DNA of 64,000 nt from Confluentibacter citreus (GCF_002807055.1 NZ_NIXN01000004.1:62001-126000), one strand, 5' to 3'. Shown: positions 24,483-33,591, counted from the first letter of the stretch. The notes: generated by a model not told the origin, from the letters alone. Numbers and translations are program-made.

Positions 24483-26390
24483 ATGAAATACACCACCACG
24501 CTAAACTATTTTTTGGCATTAGTAATTTGCTGCTTTACTTCCTGCAAGAAAGATGTTGCAGTAAGTGAGTCAGTTGTCATTCCAGAAGAAGAGCCTAAAC
24601 AAATAGAATTTTTACCTTTTACCGAGGTTAATTTAAACGATTTGTCTTCTTTCAAGCCCACAACAAATAATTGGCAGATTGCTGGTAATGCTGTTGCCGA
24701 CAGACTTAAAGAAAGAACCTTGACCTTTTCTGAGGGAACTGGAGTTTTAATCAATACGGGAGATAAAGATACTAATGGACATATTTTTTCATCTTTTGAG
24801 CATGGCGATATCGAAATCGAGTTAGATGTTATGATGCCTGTGAAATCAAATTCCGGTTTATACTTTCAAGGCAGATATGAAGTGCAGCTATTTGATAGTT
24901 GGGGTATTAAAGAACCACAGTATTCAGATATTGGAGGGATTTACCAACGATGGGATGGAACAAGAGGCCAAGGAAAAGAAGGATTTGAGGGGCAAGCACC
25001 AAAAACCAATGCCGCGAAAGCACCAGGTTTATGGCAGCATTTTAAAATCATTTTTCATGCACCAAAGTTCGATGCCACTGGAAATAAAATTAAAAATGCT
25101 TGGTTTGAAGAAGTTTGGCTGAATGGTGTTTTGATACAATCTAATGTTGAGGTTTCTGGACCCACGCAAGCAGCAGCTTTTGAGAATGAAAAACCTAAAG
25201 GTGCTTTGATGATTCAAGGCGATCATGGTCCTGTTGCTATCAAAAATATTCAGTATAAACTCTATGAAGACAAAAAATTTATATTTTCCAATATAGTAAA
25301 CAAAGAATTTGAAGGTAATTACCAGAGTCTTATAAATATGGACAGCATTAAACTGGTAAGTGAAAAAGAAGTTAAAAACATTGATTTATCAGAGCTTGCG
25401 TTAAGCAATTCAAGAAAAATAGTGTCTTATTCAGGAACTATGGACATACCATCTGCTGGAGACTATCTTTTTGGAATGGGATTAAATGGAGGTGGTTTAT
25501 TGTTGATTGATAACGATACCATTTTTAATTTGAATGAAGATTATGGGTATGAATTTCAACAGAGATTTGCAGAGTTAACGTTGCAAAAAGGCTCTGTGCC
25601 ATTTGTTTTGGTTTACAATAAAAAATTCCCATGGAGAGGAGAACTTGATTTAAAAGTAGAAGGCCCAGGAATACAAAAGTATTCCCTTCTAGAACCAATA
25701 ACCGACACAAGGCCGAGAAGACCGCAACCAGAAAGAATTCTCATCGAACCTAAAGAAGGCATTATTGCGCAACGAACCTTTATCATGCACAAAGACATAA
25801 AAAAGGTATTTAGCATTTCGGTTGGCAGCCCAATAGGTGTTCATTATGCATTCGATTTATCTAGAGGATCATTATTAATGGCTTGGGATGGTCAATTTTT
25901 AGATGCCACACCTATGTGGGATTCTAGAGGTGAAAGCCAATTGGTAGAGCCAAACGAATTTCATGTGGCAAGTCATGGAGGTTTTGAATTCGCTTATCTT
26001 GAAAGTGATGATTCCAACTGGCCAAGTATGGACGACGATATTGGTTTTAAACAATTGGGTTATGAGTTCAATCAAGAAGGCATCCCCATGTTTTTAAGCC
26101 AAATTAATGGAACAAATATTACCAATACATTTAAACCGTCTGGTGAGCGTAAAATAGAAAGGAACATTCTTGTAAATGCTGATAAAACTATTTGGCATAA
26201 ACTAGCGGAAGGAGAACATATTGAATCATTGCCAAACAATACCTATATAATAAATGATGAAAGTTATTATGTTGAAGTATCTGGAAACAGTAAGTTAAAA
26301 CCAATTATTAGAAACATCAATGGTATGGATGAGCTTATCGTGAAAATTCCAACAGGAAAGCAAGCTATTAACTACAGTATTATCTGGTAA
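24483..26390 (+). CDS. DUF1080 (3-keto-disaccharide hydrolase-like) lipoprotein
   Basis: This exported lipoprotein (635 aa) has lipobox FTSC with Cys21. Residues about 45-260 are a DUF1080 / GH16-like lectin fold (SGLYFQGRYEVQLFDSWG, GGIYQRWDG, WQHFKIIFHAP, GALMIQGDHGPVAIKNIQY). A PA14-like beta domain follows (about 275-410), then a C-terminal beta-rich domain of unknown type. DUF1080 proteins include enzymes acting on 3-keto-glycosides. The next gene starts 18 bp downstream and encodes a secreted propeller/cupredoxin protein, so the pair is one operon. Confidence 0.85.
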   Translation: MKYTTTLNYFLALVICCFTSCKKDVAVSESVVIPEEEPKQIEFLPFTEVNLNDLSSFKPTTNNWQIAGNAVADRLKERTLTFSEGTGVLINTGDKDTNGHIFSSFEHGDIEIELDVMMPVKSNSGLYFQGRYEVQLFDSWGIKEPQYSDIGGIYQRWDGTRGQGKEGFEGQAPKTNAAKAPGLWQHFKIIFHAPKFDATGNKIKNAWFEEVWLNGVLIQSNVEVSGPTQAAAFENEKPKGALMIQGDHGPVAIKNIQYKLYEDKKFIFSNIVNKEFEGNYQSLINMDSIKLVSEKEVKNIDLSELALSNSRKIVSYSGTMDIPSAGDYLFGMGLNGGGLLLIDNDTIFNLNEDYGYEFQQRFAELTLQKGSVPFVLVYNKKFPWRGELDLKVEGPGIQKYSLLEPITDTRPRRPQPERILIEPKEGIIAQRTFIMHKDIKKVFSISVGSPIGVHYAFDLSRGSLLMAWDGQFLDATPMWDSRGESQLVEPNEFHVASHGGFEFAYLESDDSNWPSMDDDIGFKQLGYEFNQEGIPMFLSQINGTNITNTFKPSGERKIERNILVNADKTIWHKLAEGEHIESLPNNTYIINDESYYVEVSGNSKLKPIIRNINGMDELIVKIPTGKQAINYSIIW

Positions 26391-26407
26391 TCTTAAAGAA
26401 AATAATC

Positions 26408-28369
26408 ATGCAACATATAAATAAGATATTAAAATTAGTAGTGGTTTTTTGTTTGTGCCAAGTATCTTTCGCACAGGTATCAAATGATATACAGAAGAAA
26501 GAATCCGAATTCTATAAAATAATCACGGTGCCAATTCCTAAAGATGTTATTCTTGAGGTTGGTGGTTTATCATTTACAGATGATGATAAATTAGGAGTTT
26601 CAACACGAAGGGGAGACGTTTGGTTGATTGATAAACCTTACAGTCAAAATCCAACATATAAACGATTTGCACATGGTTTGCATGAACCATTAGGTTTGGC
26701 TTATAAAAATAACGGATTTTACCTATCTCAAAGGGGAGAACTTACGCGTTTAGAAGATAAAAATAATGATGGCGTGGCCGATGTATATAAAACTGTTTAT
26801 TCATGGCCTTTATCAGGTAATTATCATGAATACTCATACGGGCCAAAATTCATGAAAAATGGCGATATGCTTGTCACCTTAAACCTTGGTTGGATTGGTC
26901 ATGGTGCTAGTTTAGTGAAATGGCGAGGATGGATGTTGAAAATTACTCCAGAAGGTAAAATGACCCCAATAGCAACCGGATTGCGTTCGCCAGCGGGTTA
27001 TGCCATTAATGGTGATGGTGATATTTTTTATACTGAAAATCAAGGAGATTGGGTAGGTTCTGGTAGAATGACACATCTGGAAGTTGGGGATTTTGCAGGA
27101 AACCCTGAAGGATTAAGATGGACGGGAGAATCTGAATCTCCAATAAAAAATTTAAAATTTGAAGATATTGAAGCAGAATCTGGACTGACTTTATATGAGT
27201 ATGCCAAAAAAGTACCAGCATTAAAAGCACCAGCAATTTGGTTTCCACATACTATTTTAGGGATTTCAACATCAGATATGATTTACGATACCAGTAAAGG
27301 TAAGTTCGGTCCGTTTGAGGGGCAAATATTTGTGGGTGATCAAGGACACAGTAAAATCATGCGTGTTTATATGGAAAAAGTGAACGGCGTATATCAAGGA
27401 GCTGCTTTTGGGTTTAAGGAAGGGTTTTCTTCTGGCATTTTAAGAATGATTTGGGGAAGTGATAATAGTATGTTTGTCGGTATGACAAGTAGGGGATGGT
27501 CTTCAACAGGTAAAGATGATTATGGATTACAACGTTTAGTTTGGACAGGGAAAACACCTTTTGAAATAAAAACCATGAACGCTTTAGCCGATGGTTTTAA
27601 ATTAGAATTTACGAAACCAGTAAACAAAAAAATGGCTGAAGATGTCGCCTCTTATAAGTTAACAACATTTACATACTTGTATCATTTAACTTATGGTAGT
27701 CCTATTATAGACCAACAAAATGCCATGATACATAAAGCAGAAGTGTCTGAAGATGGGTTATCTGTTAAATTAACGGTACACGGCATGAGATTAGGTTTTA
27801 TACATCAATTGGAAATTCCGAATTTAAAATCCTCTACAGGAGAATTGCTTTTGCATAGCACTGGTTATTACACTTTAAATGAAGTTCCGGGAGGTGTTTT
27901 AAAATCATCCCAAATGAATGAGATGAAAACATCAGGAAAAGTTGTTAACCAACCTAAAAGAGTTACTAAAATCCCAACTGCTTGGGCTGGAAAAATTGAT
28001 AAAAAATTATTAATTGGAACAGTTCCTGGATTAAAATACGATGTTAGTGAAGTAGTTGTTGATAGAAATAGTAAAATAGAACTGACTTTAAATAATAATG
28101 ACGATATGCTCCATAATGTTGTTATTACAAAAACAGGAGTAGATACACCTACAAAAGTAGGGGAAATGGCATTAAACTTAGGCTTAGATGGCCCTGATCT
28201 TAATTATGTTCCAAATTCAGATTTAGTGTTGTTCCATACAGGGATTGTTGGTCCGGAAACTTCTGAAAAGATTTATTTTCAAGCACCTAGTGAACCAGGA
28301 ACTTATTGGATTGTTTGTACGTTTCCAGGACACTCAATGACAATGAGGGCAAAATTCATTGTAAAATAG
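26408..28369 (+). CDS. beta-propeller dehydrogenase-like protein with C-terminal cupredoxin domain
   Basis: This secreted protein (653 aa) has signal peptide MQHINKILKLVVVFCLCQVSFA. Residues about 45-400 look like a glucose/sorbosone-dehydrogenase-type beta-propeller (HEPLGLAY, TGLRSPAGYAINGDGDIFYTENQGDW, FVGDQGHSKIMRV). The last ~110 residues are a plastocyanin/azurin domain with all four type-1 copper ligands: H in MLHNVV, then C, H and M in IVCTFPGHSMTM. I infer a redox protein whose own copper domain carries electrons away. The substrate is unknown, and oxidation of glycosides is suggested by the DUF1080 partner. Confidence 0.83.
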   Translation: MQHINKILKLVVVFCLCQVSFAQVSNDIQKKESEFYKIITVPIPKDVILEVGGLSFTDDDKLGVSTRRGDVWLIDKPYSQNPTYKRFAHGLHEPLGLAYKNNGFYLSQRGELTRLEDKNNDGVADVYKTVYSWPLSGNYHEYSYGPKFMKNGDMLVTLNLGWIGHGASLVKWRGWMLKITPEGKMTPIATGLRSPAGYAINGDGDIFYTENQGDWVGSGRMTHLEVGDFAGNPEGLRWTGESESPIKNLKFEDIEAESGLTLYEYAKKVPALKAPAIWFPHTILGISTSDMIYDTSKGKFGPFEGQIFVGDQGHSKIMRVYMEKVNGVYQGAAFGFKEGFSSGILRMIWGSDNSMFVGMTSRGWSSTGKDDYGLQRLVWTGKTPFEIKTMNALADGFKLEFTKPVNKKMAEDVASYKLTTFTYLYHLTYGSPIIDQQNAMIHKAEVSEDGLSVKLTVHGMRLGFIHQLEIPNLKSSTGELLLHSTGYYTLNEVPGGVLKSSQMNEMKTSGKVVNQPKRVTKIPTAWAGKIDKKLLIGTVPGLKYDVSEVVVDRNSKIELTLNNNDDMLHNVVITKTGVDTPTKVGEMALNLGLDGPDLNYVPNSDLVLFHTGIVGPETSEKIYFQAPSEPGTYWIVCTFPGHSMTMRAKFIVK

Positions 28370-28398
28370 AGTTTATAATTATATTATATATCATAAGT

Positions 28399-28427
28399 AA
28401 AAGGGCAGCATAAAGTTGCCCTTTTTT
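28399..28427. terminator. bidirectional intrinsic terminator
   Basis: The stem AAAAGGGCA / TGCCCTTTT (9 bp) has a 9-base loop, with T-runs on the plus strand and an A-run on the other side. It sits between the convergent stops of the cupredoxin gene and the DoxX gene and touches the latter's stop codon. Confidence 0.85.
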
Positions 28428-28848
28428 ATTTCTGCATTTTAAAATAATAATCTAATGAATGTTTACCGGAACCATATAATAAGAAAAACGAACAAATGGA
28501 TAAAGTAATAATTGCTAATGTTAAATTACCAGTATTCATTTCTCCCATGAAATTGATTAGAACAGCTCCAATTAAAATTGGTATTTGGGCAATAATAGCC
28601 CATCTAGTTAATAATCCAAAAGCAATTAAAATCCCACCAAGAAAATGCGCTGGGACAACATAGTGAACAATGATCATGCCCCCAGCCATATTTTGAAAAG
28701 GCTTAAATAACGACATGAGCATGGTAGTATCAGACATAAAATGAATTCCTTTAATGAATAAAAATATACCTAAAGCAACTCGAACTAAATCAAGTGGCAA
28801 ATAGGTATGACTATTCGCCCACTTATTAAGGGTTTTTATTGTATCCAT
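28426..28848 (-). CDS. DoxX family membrane protein (second copy)
   Basis: This 140-aa protein has four membrane segments. DoxX features are LDLVRVALGIFLFIKGIHFM in the first helix, HFLGGILIAFGLLTRWA in the second/third, and the LLYGSGKHSLDYYF end. It is a distant relative of the DoxX at 4481-4855, with the same GSGK(H/Y)S(L/V)D C-terminal pattern. It stands alone, convergent with the cupredoxin gene. Precise role unknown. Confidence 0.83.
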   Translation of the reverse strand: MDTIKTLNKWANSHTYLPLDLVRVALGIFLFIKGIHFMSDTTMLMSLFKPFQNMAGGMIIVHYVVPAHFLGGILIAFGLLTRWAIIAQIPILIGAVLINFMGEMNTGNLTLAIITLSICSFFLLYGSGKHSLDYYFKMQK

Positions 28849-28905
28849 GATTGAAGTTGTTGATTTTCAATAGAAAAGATACAAAAAATAATAATATAAT
28901 TAAAA

Positions 28906-30534
28906 TTATACCTGCAAAACTCCCATGTTAAAAGACTTTTCAACAGGCGCATGGTTTGCGGCTTCAATTCCCATGCTAATCCATTTTCTGGTATTCAACG
29001 GGTCAATAATGGCATCGGTCCAGATGCGGGCGGCAGCGTAATATGGCGATACTTGATTATCGTATCTGTCTTTTATTTTATTAAAAAGCTGTTCCTCTTT
29101 TTCGGGAGTGATTTTTTCGCCCTTTTTCTCAAGCGAGGCTTTTTCAATTTGAAGTAATACTTTTGCAGCTGAGTTCCCGCTCATAACCGCTAGTTCGGCA
29201 CTTGGCCATGCGACAATAAGTCTGGGATCATACGCTTTTCCACACATGGCATAATTACCCGCGCCATAGCTATTGCCAATAATCACAGTAAATTTAGGCA
29301 CCACACTATTACTAACAGCATTTACCATTTTAGCGCCATCTTTAATAATGCCACCATGTTCACTTTTGCTACCAACCATAAACCCTGTGACATCCTGTAA
29401 AAATACTAACGGAATTTTTTTCTGATTGCAATTGGCTATAAATCGGGTGGCTTTGTCTGCACTATCATTATATATCACACCACCAAATTGCATTTCGCCT
29501 TGTTTGGTCTTTACAAGTTTACGTTGATTGGCAACAATGCCAACCGCCCAACCATCCATTCTTGCATAACATGTTATAATGGTCTTGCCATAACCTGCTT
29601 TGTATTCATCAAATTCGGAGTTATCCACTAAACGCTTGATAATGTCGTGCATATCATATTGTTCCACACGGCTTTTTGGTAAAATACCATAAATATCTTC
29701 GGGGTTTTCTTTCGGTTTTTCTGGGGTAATTCTATTAAAGCCCGCTTTGTTATAATCACCAATCTTGTCAATAATATTTTTAATAGTATCCAATGCATCG
29801 GCATCATCTTTAGCTTTATAATCGGTAACTCCAGAAATTTCACAATGGGTTGTGGCACCACCTAATGTTTCATTATCAATATTTTCGCCAATGGCGGCTT
29901 TAACCAAATAACTTCCCGCTAAAAAAATACTACCGGTTTTATCAACTATTAAAGCTTCATCACTCATAATAGGCAAGTAAGCGCCACCGGCAACACAACT
30001 GCCCATAACGGCAGCAATTTGGGTAATACCCATACTGCTCATAATAGCGTTGTTTCTAAAAATACGTCCGAAATGCTCTTTATCTGGAAAAATCTCATCT
30101 TGTAAAGGTAAATATACGCCAGCACTATCAACCAGATAAATGATTGGTAATCTATTCTCTATAGCAATTTCTTGGGCTCGAAGATTCTTTTTAGCTGTTA
30201 TTGGAAACCAAGCACCTGCTTTTACGGAGGCATCATTAGCAACCACAATACATTGCTTGCCTTTTATATAACCTATTTTAACAACCACACCGCCAGAAGG
30301 ACATCCGCCGTGTTCTTCATACATGCCTTCACCTGCAAAGGCAGCAATTTCTATCGATTTAGAGTTGGAGTCCAGCAGATAATTCACACGCTCATGAGCC
30401 GTCATTTTGCCTTTCTCGTGTTGTTTCTCTAATGCTGCCTTACCACCACCTAAATGCACTTTAGCTAGTCTTTTGTTAAGCTCTGATACAAGCAGTTTGT
30501 TGTGATCCTCATTTTTATTGAAGTCGATATTCAT
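28906..30534 (-). CDS. acyl-CoA carboxylase, carboxyltransferase beta subunit
   Basis: This cytoplasmic carboxyltransferase (542 aa, full length) has crotonase-fold halves with the oxyanion-hole glycine stretches GSCVAGGAYLPIMSDE and GNSYGAGNYAMCGKAYDP. The N-terminus KMTAHERVNYLLD is typical of the propionyl/methylcrotonyl-CoA carboxylase beta family. It transfers CO2 from biotin to an acyl-CoA. The choice between methylcrotonyl-CoA (leucine breakdown) and propionyl-CoA cannot be made from the sequence, and no biotin carboxylase subunit is adjacent. It is divergent from the reductase-MarR operon. Confidence 0.9.
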   Translation of the reverse strand: MNIDFNKNEDHNKLLVSELNKRLAKVHLGGGKAALEKQHEKGKMTAHERVNYLLDSNSKSIEIAAFAGEGMYEEHGGCPSGGVVVKIGYIKGKQCIVVANDASVKAGAWFPITAKKNLRAQEIAIENRLPIIYLVDSAGVYLPLQDEIFPDKEHFGRIFRNNAIMSSMGITQIAAVMGSCVAGGAYLPIMSDEALIVDKTGSIFLAGSYLVKAAIGENIDNETLGGATTHCEISGVTDYKAKDDADALDTIKNIIDKIGDYNKAGFNRITPEKPKENPEDIYGILPKSRVEQYDMHDIIKRLVDNSEFDEYKAGYGKTIITCYARMDGWAVGIVANQRKLVKTKQGEMQFGGVIYNDSADKATRFIANCNQKKIPLVFLQDVTGFMVGSKSEHGGIIKDGAKMVNAVSNSVVPKFTVIIGNSYGAGNYAMCGKAYDPRLIVAWPSAELAVMSGNSAAKVLLQIEKASLEKKGEKITPEKEEQLFNKIKDRYDNQVSPYYAAARIWTDAIIDPLNTRKWISMGIEAANHAPVEKSFNMGVLQV

Positions 30535-30641
30535 TTACAGTTTCTTTGTTGCTAAAGTACAAAAGTTGATTTTCTTGTGAAATACTAATCTTTATATTAA
30601 ATATAGCCTTTAAAGTCTTAATGAAATCATAAAATATATTA

Positions 30642-30660
30642 CATGGAAATATATTCCTTG
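30642..30660. promoter_or_regulatory. candidate MarR operator palindrome
   Basis: CATGGAA and TTCCTTG face each other around a 5-base AT spacer (19 bp, 6 of 7 arm positions matching). The right arm contains the TTG of the -33 element of the reductase-GNAT-MarR operon, so binding would block that promoter. Size and position fit a MarR-family autoregulatory site. Confidence 0.5.
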
Positions 30661-30688
30661 GAAAATAAAATTATTATTTCTACATTTG
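30658..30688 (+). promoter_or_regulatory. consensus Bacteroidota promoter of the reductase-MarR operon
   Basis: TTG (30658-30660), 20 bp, then TACATTTG (30681-30688): an exact match to the Bacteroidota sigma-ABfr-type consensus (-33 TTG, -7 TAnnTTTG). The predicted leader is about 105 nt. Confidence 0.75.
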
Positions 30689-30799
30689 TATAATAATTAA
30701 AACATATTAGATGAAACACTGATGAAAATCATATTCTTACAAGCAAGGATAATTAATCAGGGTGTTACATCTGACCGAAATTTAAAATAACATAAACAG

Positions 30800-31342
30800 A
30801 TGAAAAACATAATAGCTTTTGCAGGTAGTAACAGTAAAAACTCAATAAATAAAGACTTGGTTACGTATGCATCGACCTTAGTTGAAAACGCAAACATTAA
30901 TATTTTGGATTTAAATGATTTTGAATTACCTCTATATGGTATTGATTTAGAACATGAGCAAGGTATTCCTGAAAATGCCCATAAATTTTTAAATTTAATA
31001 AAAGAATCCGATGGTATTTTGTTGTCATTGGCAGAACATAATGGAGCTTATTCCGCAGTTTTTAAAAACTTATTTGATTGGCTAACAAGAATTGAAGGAA
31101 AGATGTTTTATAACAAACCCATGTTGTTAATGGCAACGTCACCTGGAGGTAGGGGAGGTTTAACTGTTTTGGAAATAGCGCAGGGTAGATTTCCATTTCA
31201 CGACGGCAACATAATTGAAGTTTTTTCATTGCCTTTTTTTGGAAATAATTTTGCAGATGGAAAAATTATAAATGAGGATTTTAATGGTCAATTAAAAAAT
31301 GCCATTGAGCAATTTAACAAACAAATATTATTATGGAGGTAA
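30800..31342 (+). CDS. NAD(P)H-dependent FMN reductase
   Basis: This flavodoxin-like reductase (180 aa) has an FMN phosphate-binding loop FAGSNSKNSINKDLV at about 6-20, a second segment LAEHNGAYSAVFKNLFDWL that contacts the isoalloxazine ring, and a SPGGRGG loop. It reduces FMN or quinone-like compounds with NAD(P)H in the cytoplasm. It is the first gene of an operon with GNAT, MarR and pirin genes. The 3' end overlaps the GNAT start by 10 bp. Confidence 0.88.
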   Translation: MKNIIAFAGSNSKNSINKDLVTYASTLVENANINILDLNDFELPLYGIDLEHEQGIPENAHKFLNLIKESDGILLSLAEHNGAYSAVFKNLFDWLTRIEGKMFYNKPMLLMATSPGGRGGLTVLEIAQGRFPFHDGNIIEVFSLPFFGNNFADGKIINEDFNGQLKNAIEQFNKQILLWR

Positions 31343-31617
31343 AGCATTTTGATAACGAAAAAAAAGGAGCGTTTTATATTGAAATAGAAAACATCAAGGC
31401 GGCTGAAATGACATATACGCATGCTGGCCCCAACAAAATAATTATTGATCACACCGAGGTTAATGATGCTTTAAAAGGACAAGGTATTGGTTATAAATTA
31501 ATTGATGCAGCCATAGCCTATATTCGTGCTAATGATTTAAAAGTTATTCCTTTATGCCCTTTTGCAAATGCTTTTTTTAAAAAAAGAGCTACAGAATATT
31601 CAGATATTTTAGCTTAA
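31333..31617 (+). CDS. small GNAT-type N-acetyltransferase (YjdJ-like)
   Basis: This 94-residue, single-domain protein has the acetyl-CoA-binding segment ALKGQGIGYKLIDAAIAYIR (Q/RxxGxG/A type). The C-terminus VIPLCPFANAFFKKRATEYSDI is typical of the small YjdJ/N-acetyltransferase family related to human NATD1. The substrate is unknown. It overlaps the reductase gene by 10 bp, and MarR follows 11 bp later. Confidence 0.86.
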   Translation: MEVKHFDNEKKGAFYIEIENIKAAEMTYTHAGPNKIIIDHTEVNDALKGQGIGYKLIDAAIAYIRANDLKVIPLCPFANAFFKKRATEYSDILA

Positions 31618-31628
31618 ATTAAATAGAC

Positions 31629-32066
31629 ATGGGAGATATAAGTAAAGATATAAATTCAAAATTTGCCAACAATAGAGTTAAAGCGCTGTTGAATATTTTA
31701 TATACAGCAAACTGGATTTCTAGTTATCAAAATGAATTTTTTAAATCTTATGGAATCTCTCCACAACAATATAATATCCTTAGAATTTTAAAAGGTGCCG
31801 GAGAACCTATAAATGTTCAAATCGTAAAAGATAGAATGATTGAGCGTTCACCAAATGCCACACGTTTGATGGATAAGTTATGTGCAAAAAAATACATTGA
31901 AAGATTAGCCTGTCCAGAAGATAGACGCGTTGTGAAAATAGTAATTACCAAACAAGGTAAAGATCTTTTGGAGTCCATTCCAGATAATTTAGATAACGAT
32001 TTATTAAAAAATTTAAACGAAGAAGAAGCCGAGCAGTTAAGCAATCTGTTGGATAAAATGCGGTAA
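31629..32066 (+). CDS. MarR family transcriptional regulator
   Basis: This 145-residue winged-helix repressor has the recognition region PINVQIVKDRMIERSPNATRLMDKLCAKKYIERL and wing CPEDRRVVKIVITKQGKDLL, matching MarR (D-R at the wing tip). Helices at each end form the dimer interface. MarR proteins usually repress their own operon and release DNA on binding phenolics or oxidation. The palindrome at 30642-30660 over the operon promoter is the likely target. The pirin and reductase neighbours suggest an electrophile or quinone response. Confidence 0.92.
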   Translation: MGDISKDINSKFANNRVKALLNILYTANWISSYQNEFFKSYGISPQQYNILRILKGAGEPINVQIVKDRMIERSPNATRLMDKLCAKKYIERLACPEDRRVVKIVITKQGKDLLESIPDNLDNDLLKNLNEEEAEQLSNLLDKMR

Positions 32067-32078
32067 TTAACAAACAGA

Positions 32079-32096
32079 TTTCCGCCTTAGCGGAAA
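32079..32096. repeat. short palindrome between marR and pirin
   Basis: The perfect 7-bp stem TTTCCGC / GCGGAAA has a CTTA loop and no T-run after it, so it is not a classic terminator. Its core CGCCTTAGCG resembles CGCCTTTAGCG at 35551-35560. It may tune read-through to the pirin gene. Confidence 0.5.
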
Positions 32097-32114
32097 GAAA
32101 AAAATAAAAAGTAT

Positions 32115-32837
32115 ATGAAAACAATAATTCATAAATCAGACAGTAGAGGATTTGCAAACCACGGTTGGTTACAAGCGAATCATTCATTTAGTTTTGCAAA
32201 TTTTTATAACCCTGAAAAAGTACATTTCGGAGCATTGCGTGTATTAAATGATGATGTTGTTGCTCCTAAAATGGGTTTTGGAACACACCCTCATAATAAC
32301 ATGGAAATCATTACCATTCCGTTAAAGGGCATATTAAAACATAAAGATAATATGGGAGATGAATGGATACCCGTTAAACCTGGTGAAGTTCAAATAATGA
32401 GTGCTGGAACAGGGGTGCAGCATTCTGAAATAAATGGTTCAGCAGATGAGCATTTAGGGTTATTCCAAATTTGGGTGATGCCAAACAAACAAAATGTAAA
32501 ACCGCGTTACGACCAAAAAGCGTTTGATGTTTCTGAACGGAAAAATAAACTTCAAGTATTGGTGACATCTATCGATGAAGACTACGAAGGAAGCTTAAAA
32601 ATACATCAAGATGCCATCATATCTCGGATAGATTTAGATAAAGGAAAGACATTTGAGTATACAATCAAGAGCAAAAACCATGGCGTTTACGTTATGAATA
32701 TTTATGGCAAAATAATTATAAATAACAATCCTTTGGAAACTAGAGATGCTATAGGCGTCTCCGATACAGATTCATTTGAAATAAATGTAGAAGAAGATTC
32801 TAGTTTATTATTCATCGAGGTACCTATGGTTTTTTAG
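32115..32837 (+). CDS. pirin family protein
   Basis: This bicupin (240 aa) has a metal-binding first cupin: histidines in FGTHPHNNMEIITI and in GTGVQHSE, plus a glutamate, giving the His3-Glu iron site known from pirin and YhhW quercetinases. The N-terminus DSRGFANHGWLQANHSFSFA is a family hallmark. Pirins act in the cytoplasm as quercetin 2,3-dioxygenase-like or redox-sensing proteins. It is the last gene of the reductase-GNAT-MarR operon. A broken second copy of its 3' end lies at 33878-34018. Confidence 0.92.
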   Translation: MKTIIHKSDSRGFANHGWLQANHSFSFANFYNPEKVHFGALRVLNDDVVAPKMGFGTHPHNNMEIITIPLKGILKHKDNMGDEWIPVKPGEVQIMSAGTGVQHSEINGSADEHLGLFQIWVMPNKQNVKPRYDQKAFDVSERKNKLQVLVTSIDEDYEGSLKIHQDAIISRIDLDKGKTFEYTIKSKNHGVYVMNIYGKIIINNNPLETRDAIGVSDTDSFEINVEEDSSLLFIEVPMVF

Positions 32838-32841
32838 TAAG

Positions 32842-32877
32842 TAATAAAGGGCATTCTGTATTGAGTGCTCTTTATTA
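32842..32877. terminator. bidirectional intrinsic terminator after pirin
   Basis: TAATAAAGGGCA / TGCTCTTTATTA pair over 12 bp with one G.U and a 12-base loop. Poly-A and poly-T flanks suit convergent genes at 32837 and 32890. Confidence 0.75.
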
Positions 32878-32889
32878 AAAAAGAGAAAT

Positions 32890-33591
32890 CTAAATACTAG
32901 TTTTAGATTCAATTTTTACAGAAAAAGACGAATACGACAAAATAGCGTAAATGAATAAGCTTACCCCTAGCATTTCTAGAGTTTCTTCAGCTGTATACAT
33001 CAAACAAAAGGTTAAAGTTCTTTTTCCATTAAGTTGATGTTCCCATCCTTCAAAGGATTCAATTACAACTGCTCCCAAAATAAATATAAAACCAGAAAGC
33101 ATGAATAGATATAAAGTTTTCTTAGGCAGTCTCATTAAAAACTTATAGTATACTAATGATAATATAATTAAACCAATACCATAAGGAATAATCCAAGCAT
33201 AGTAAAATACGCCGCTGGTTGGTTTAATCATTTTAATAATGGGTATTAGATGTTCATGTATTTCGATCATTTCATCAATAGATAAAAAGACAAATATGGC
33301 AGATAAACCAAACCATGGGCTATATTTTGCTCTGTCTTTTCTATCTTTAATTCCTAATATTCCTAATAATACTGCACTGAAAAATAAGATAATTGATGAA
33401 AACATGGTTGGGATACTTTTTTCTGTATCAAAATCAAATTTATCTGAAATACCCCTAACAATTTTTTGATTATCATAATCTAAAATGAAATTCAGTTTAG
33501 TGGCAATAGAAAAGATATTTGCTATTAATAGAAGAATAATTATAATTACCAAGGTCTTAAAAAAAAACTGTGGTTTTAAATTTATGTACAT
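32890..33591 (-). CDS. polytopic membrane protein of unknown function
   Basis: This 233-aa protein has about six membrane segments and no cleavable signal. Charged and His residues sit in or beside the helices: SIDEMIEIHEHL, GAVVIESFEGWEHQ and MYTAEETLEMLG. The spacing of D/E/H across three helices resembles a membrane-embedded metal site, but I recognise no named family. It lies between the intact pirin gene and a pirin pseudogene, on the opposite strand. Confidence 0.7.
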   Translation of the reverse strand: MYINLKPQFFFKTLVIIIILLLIANIFSIATKLNFILDYDNQKIVRGISDKFDFDTEKSIPTMFSSIILFFSAVLLGILGIKDRKDRAKYSPWFGLSAIFVFLSIDEMIEIHEHLIPIIKMIKPTSGVFYYAWIIPYGIGLIILSLVYYKFLMRLPKKTLYLFMLSGFIFILGAVVIESFEGWEHQLNGKRTLTFCLMYTAEETLEMLGVSLFIYAILSYSSFSVKIESKTSI

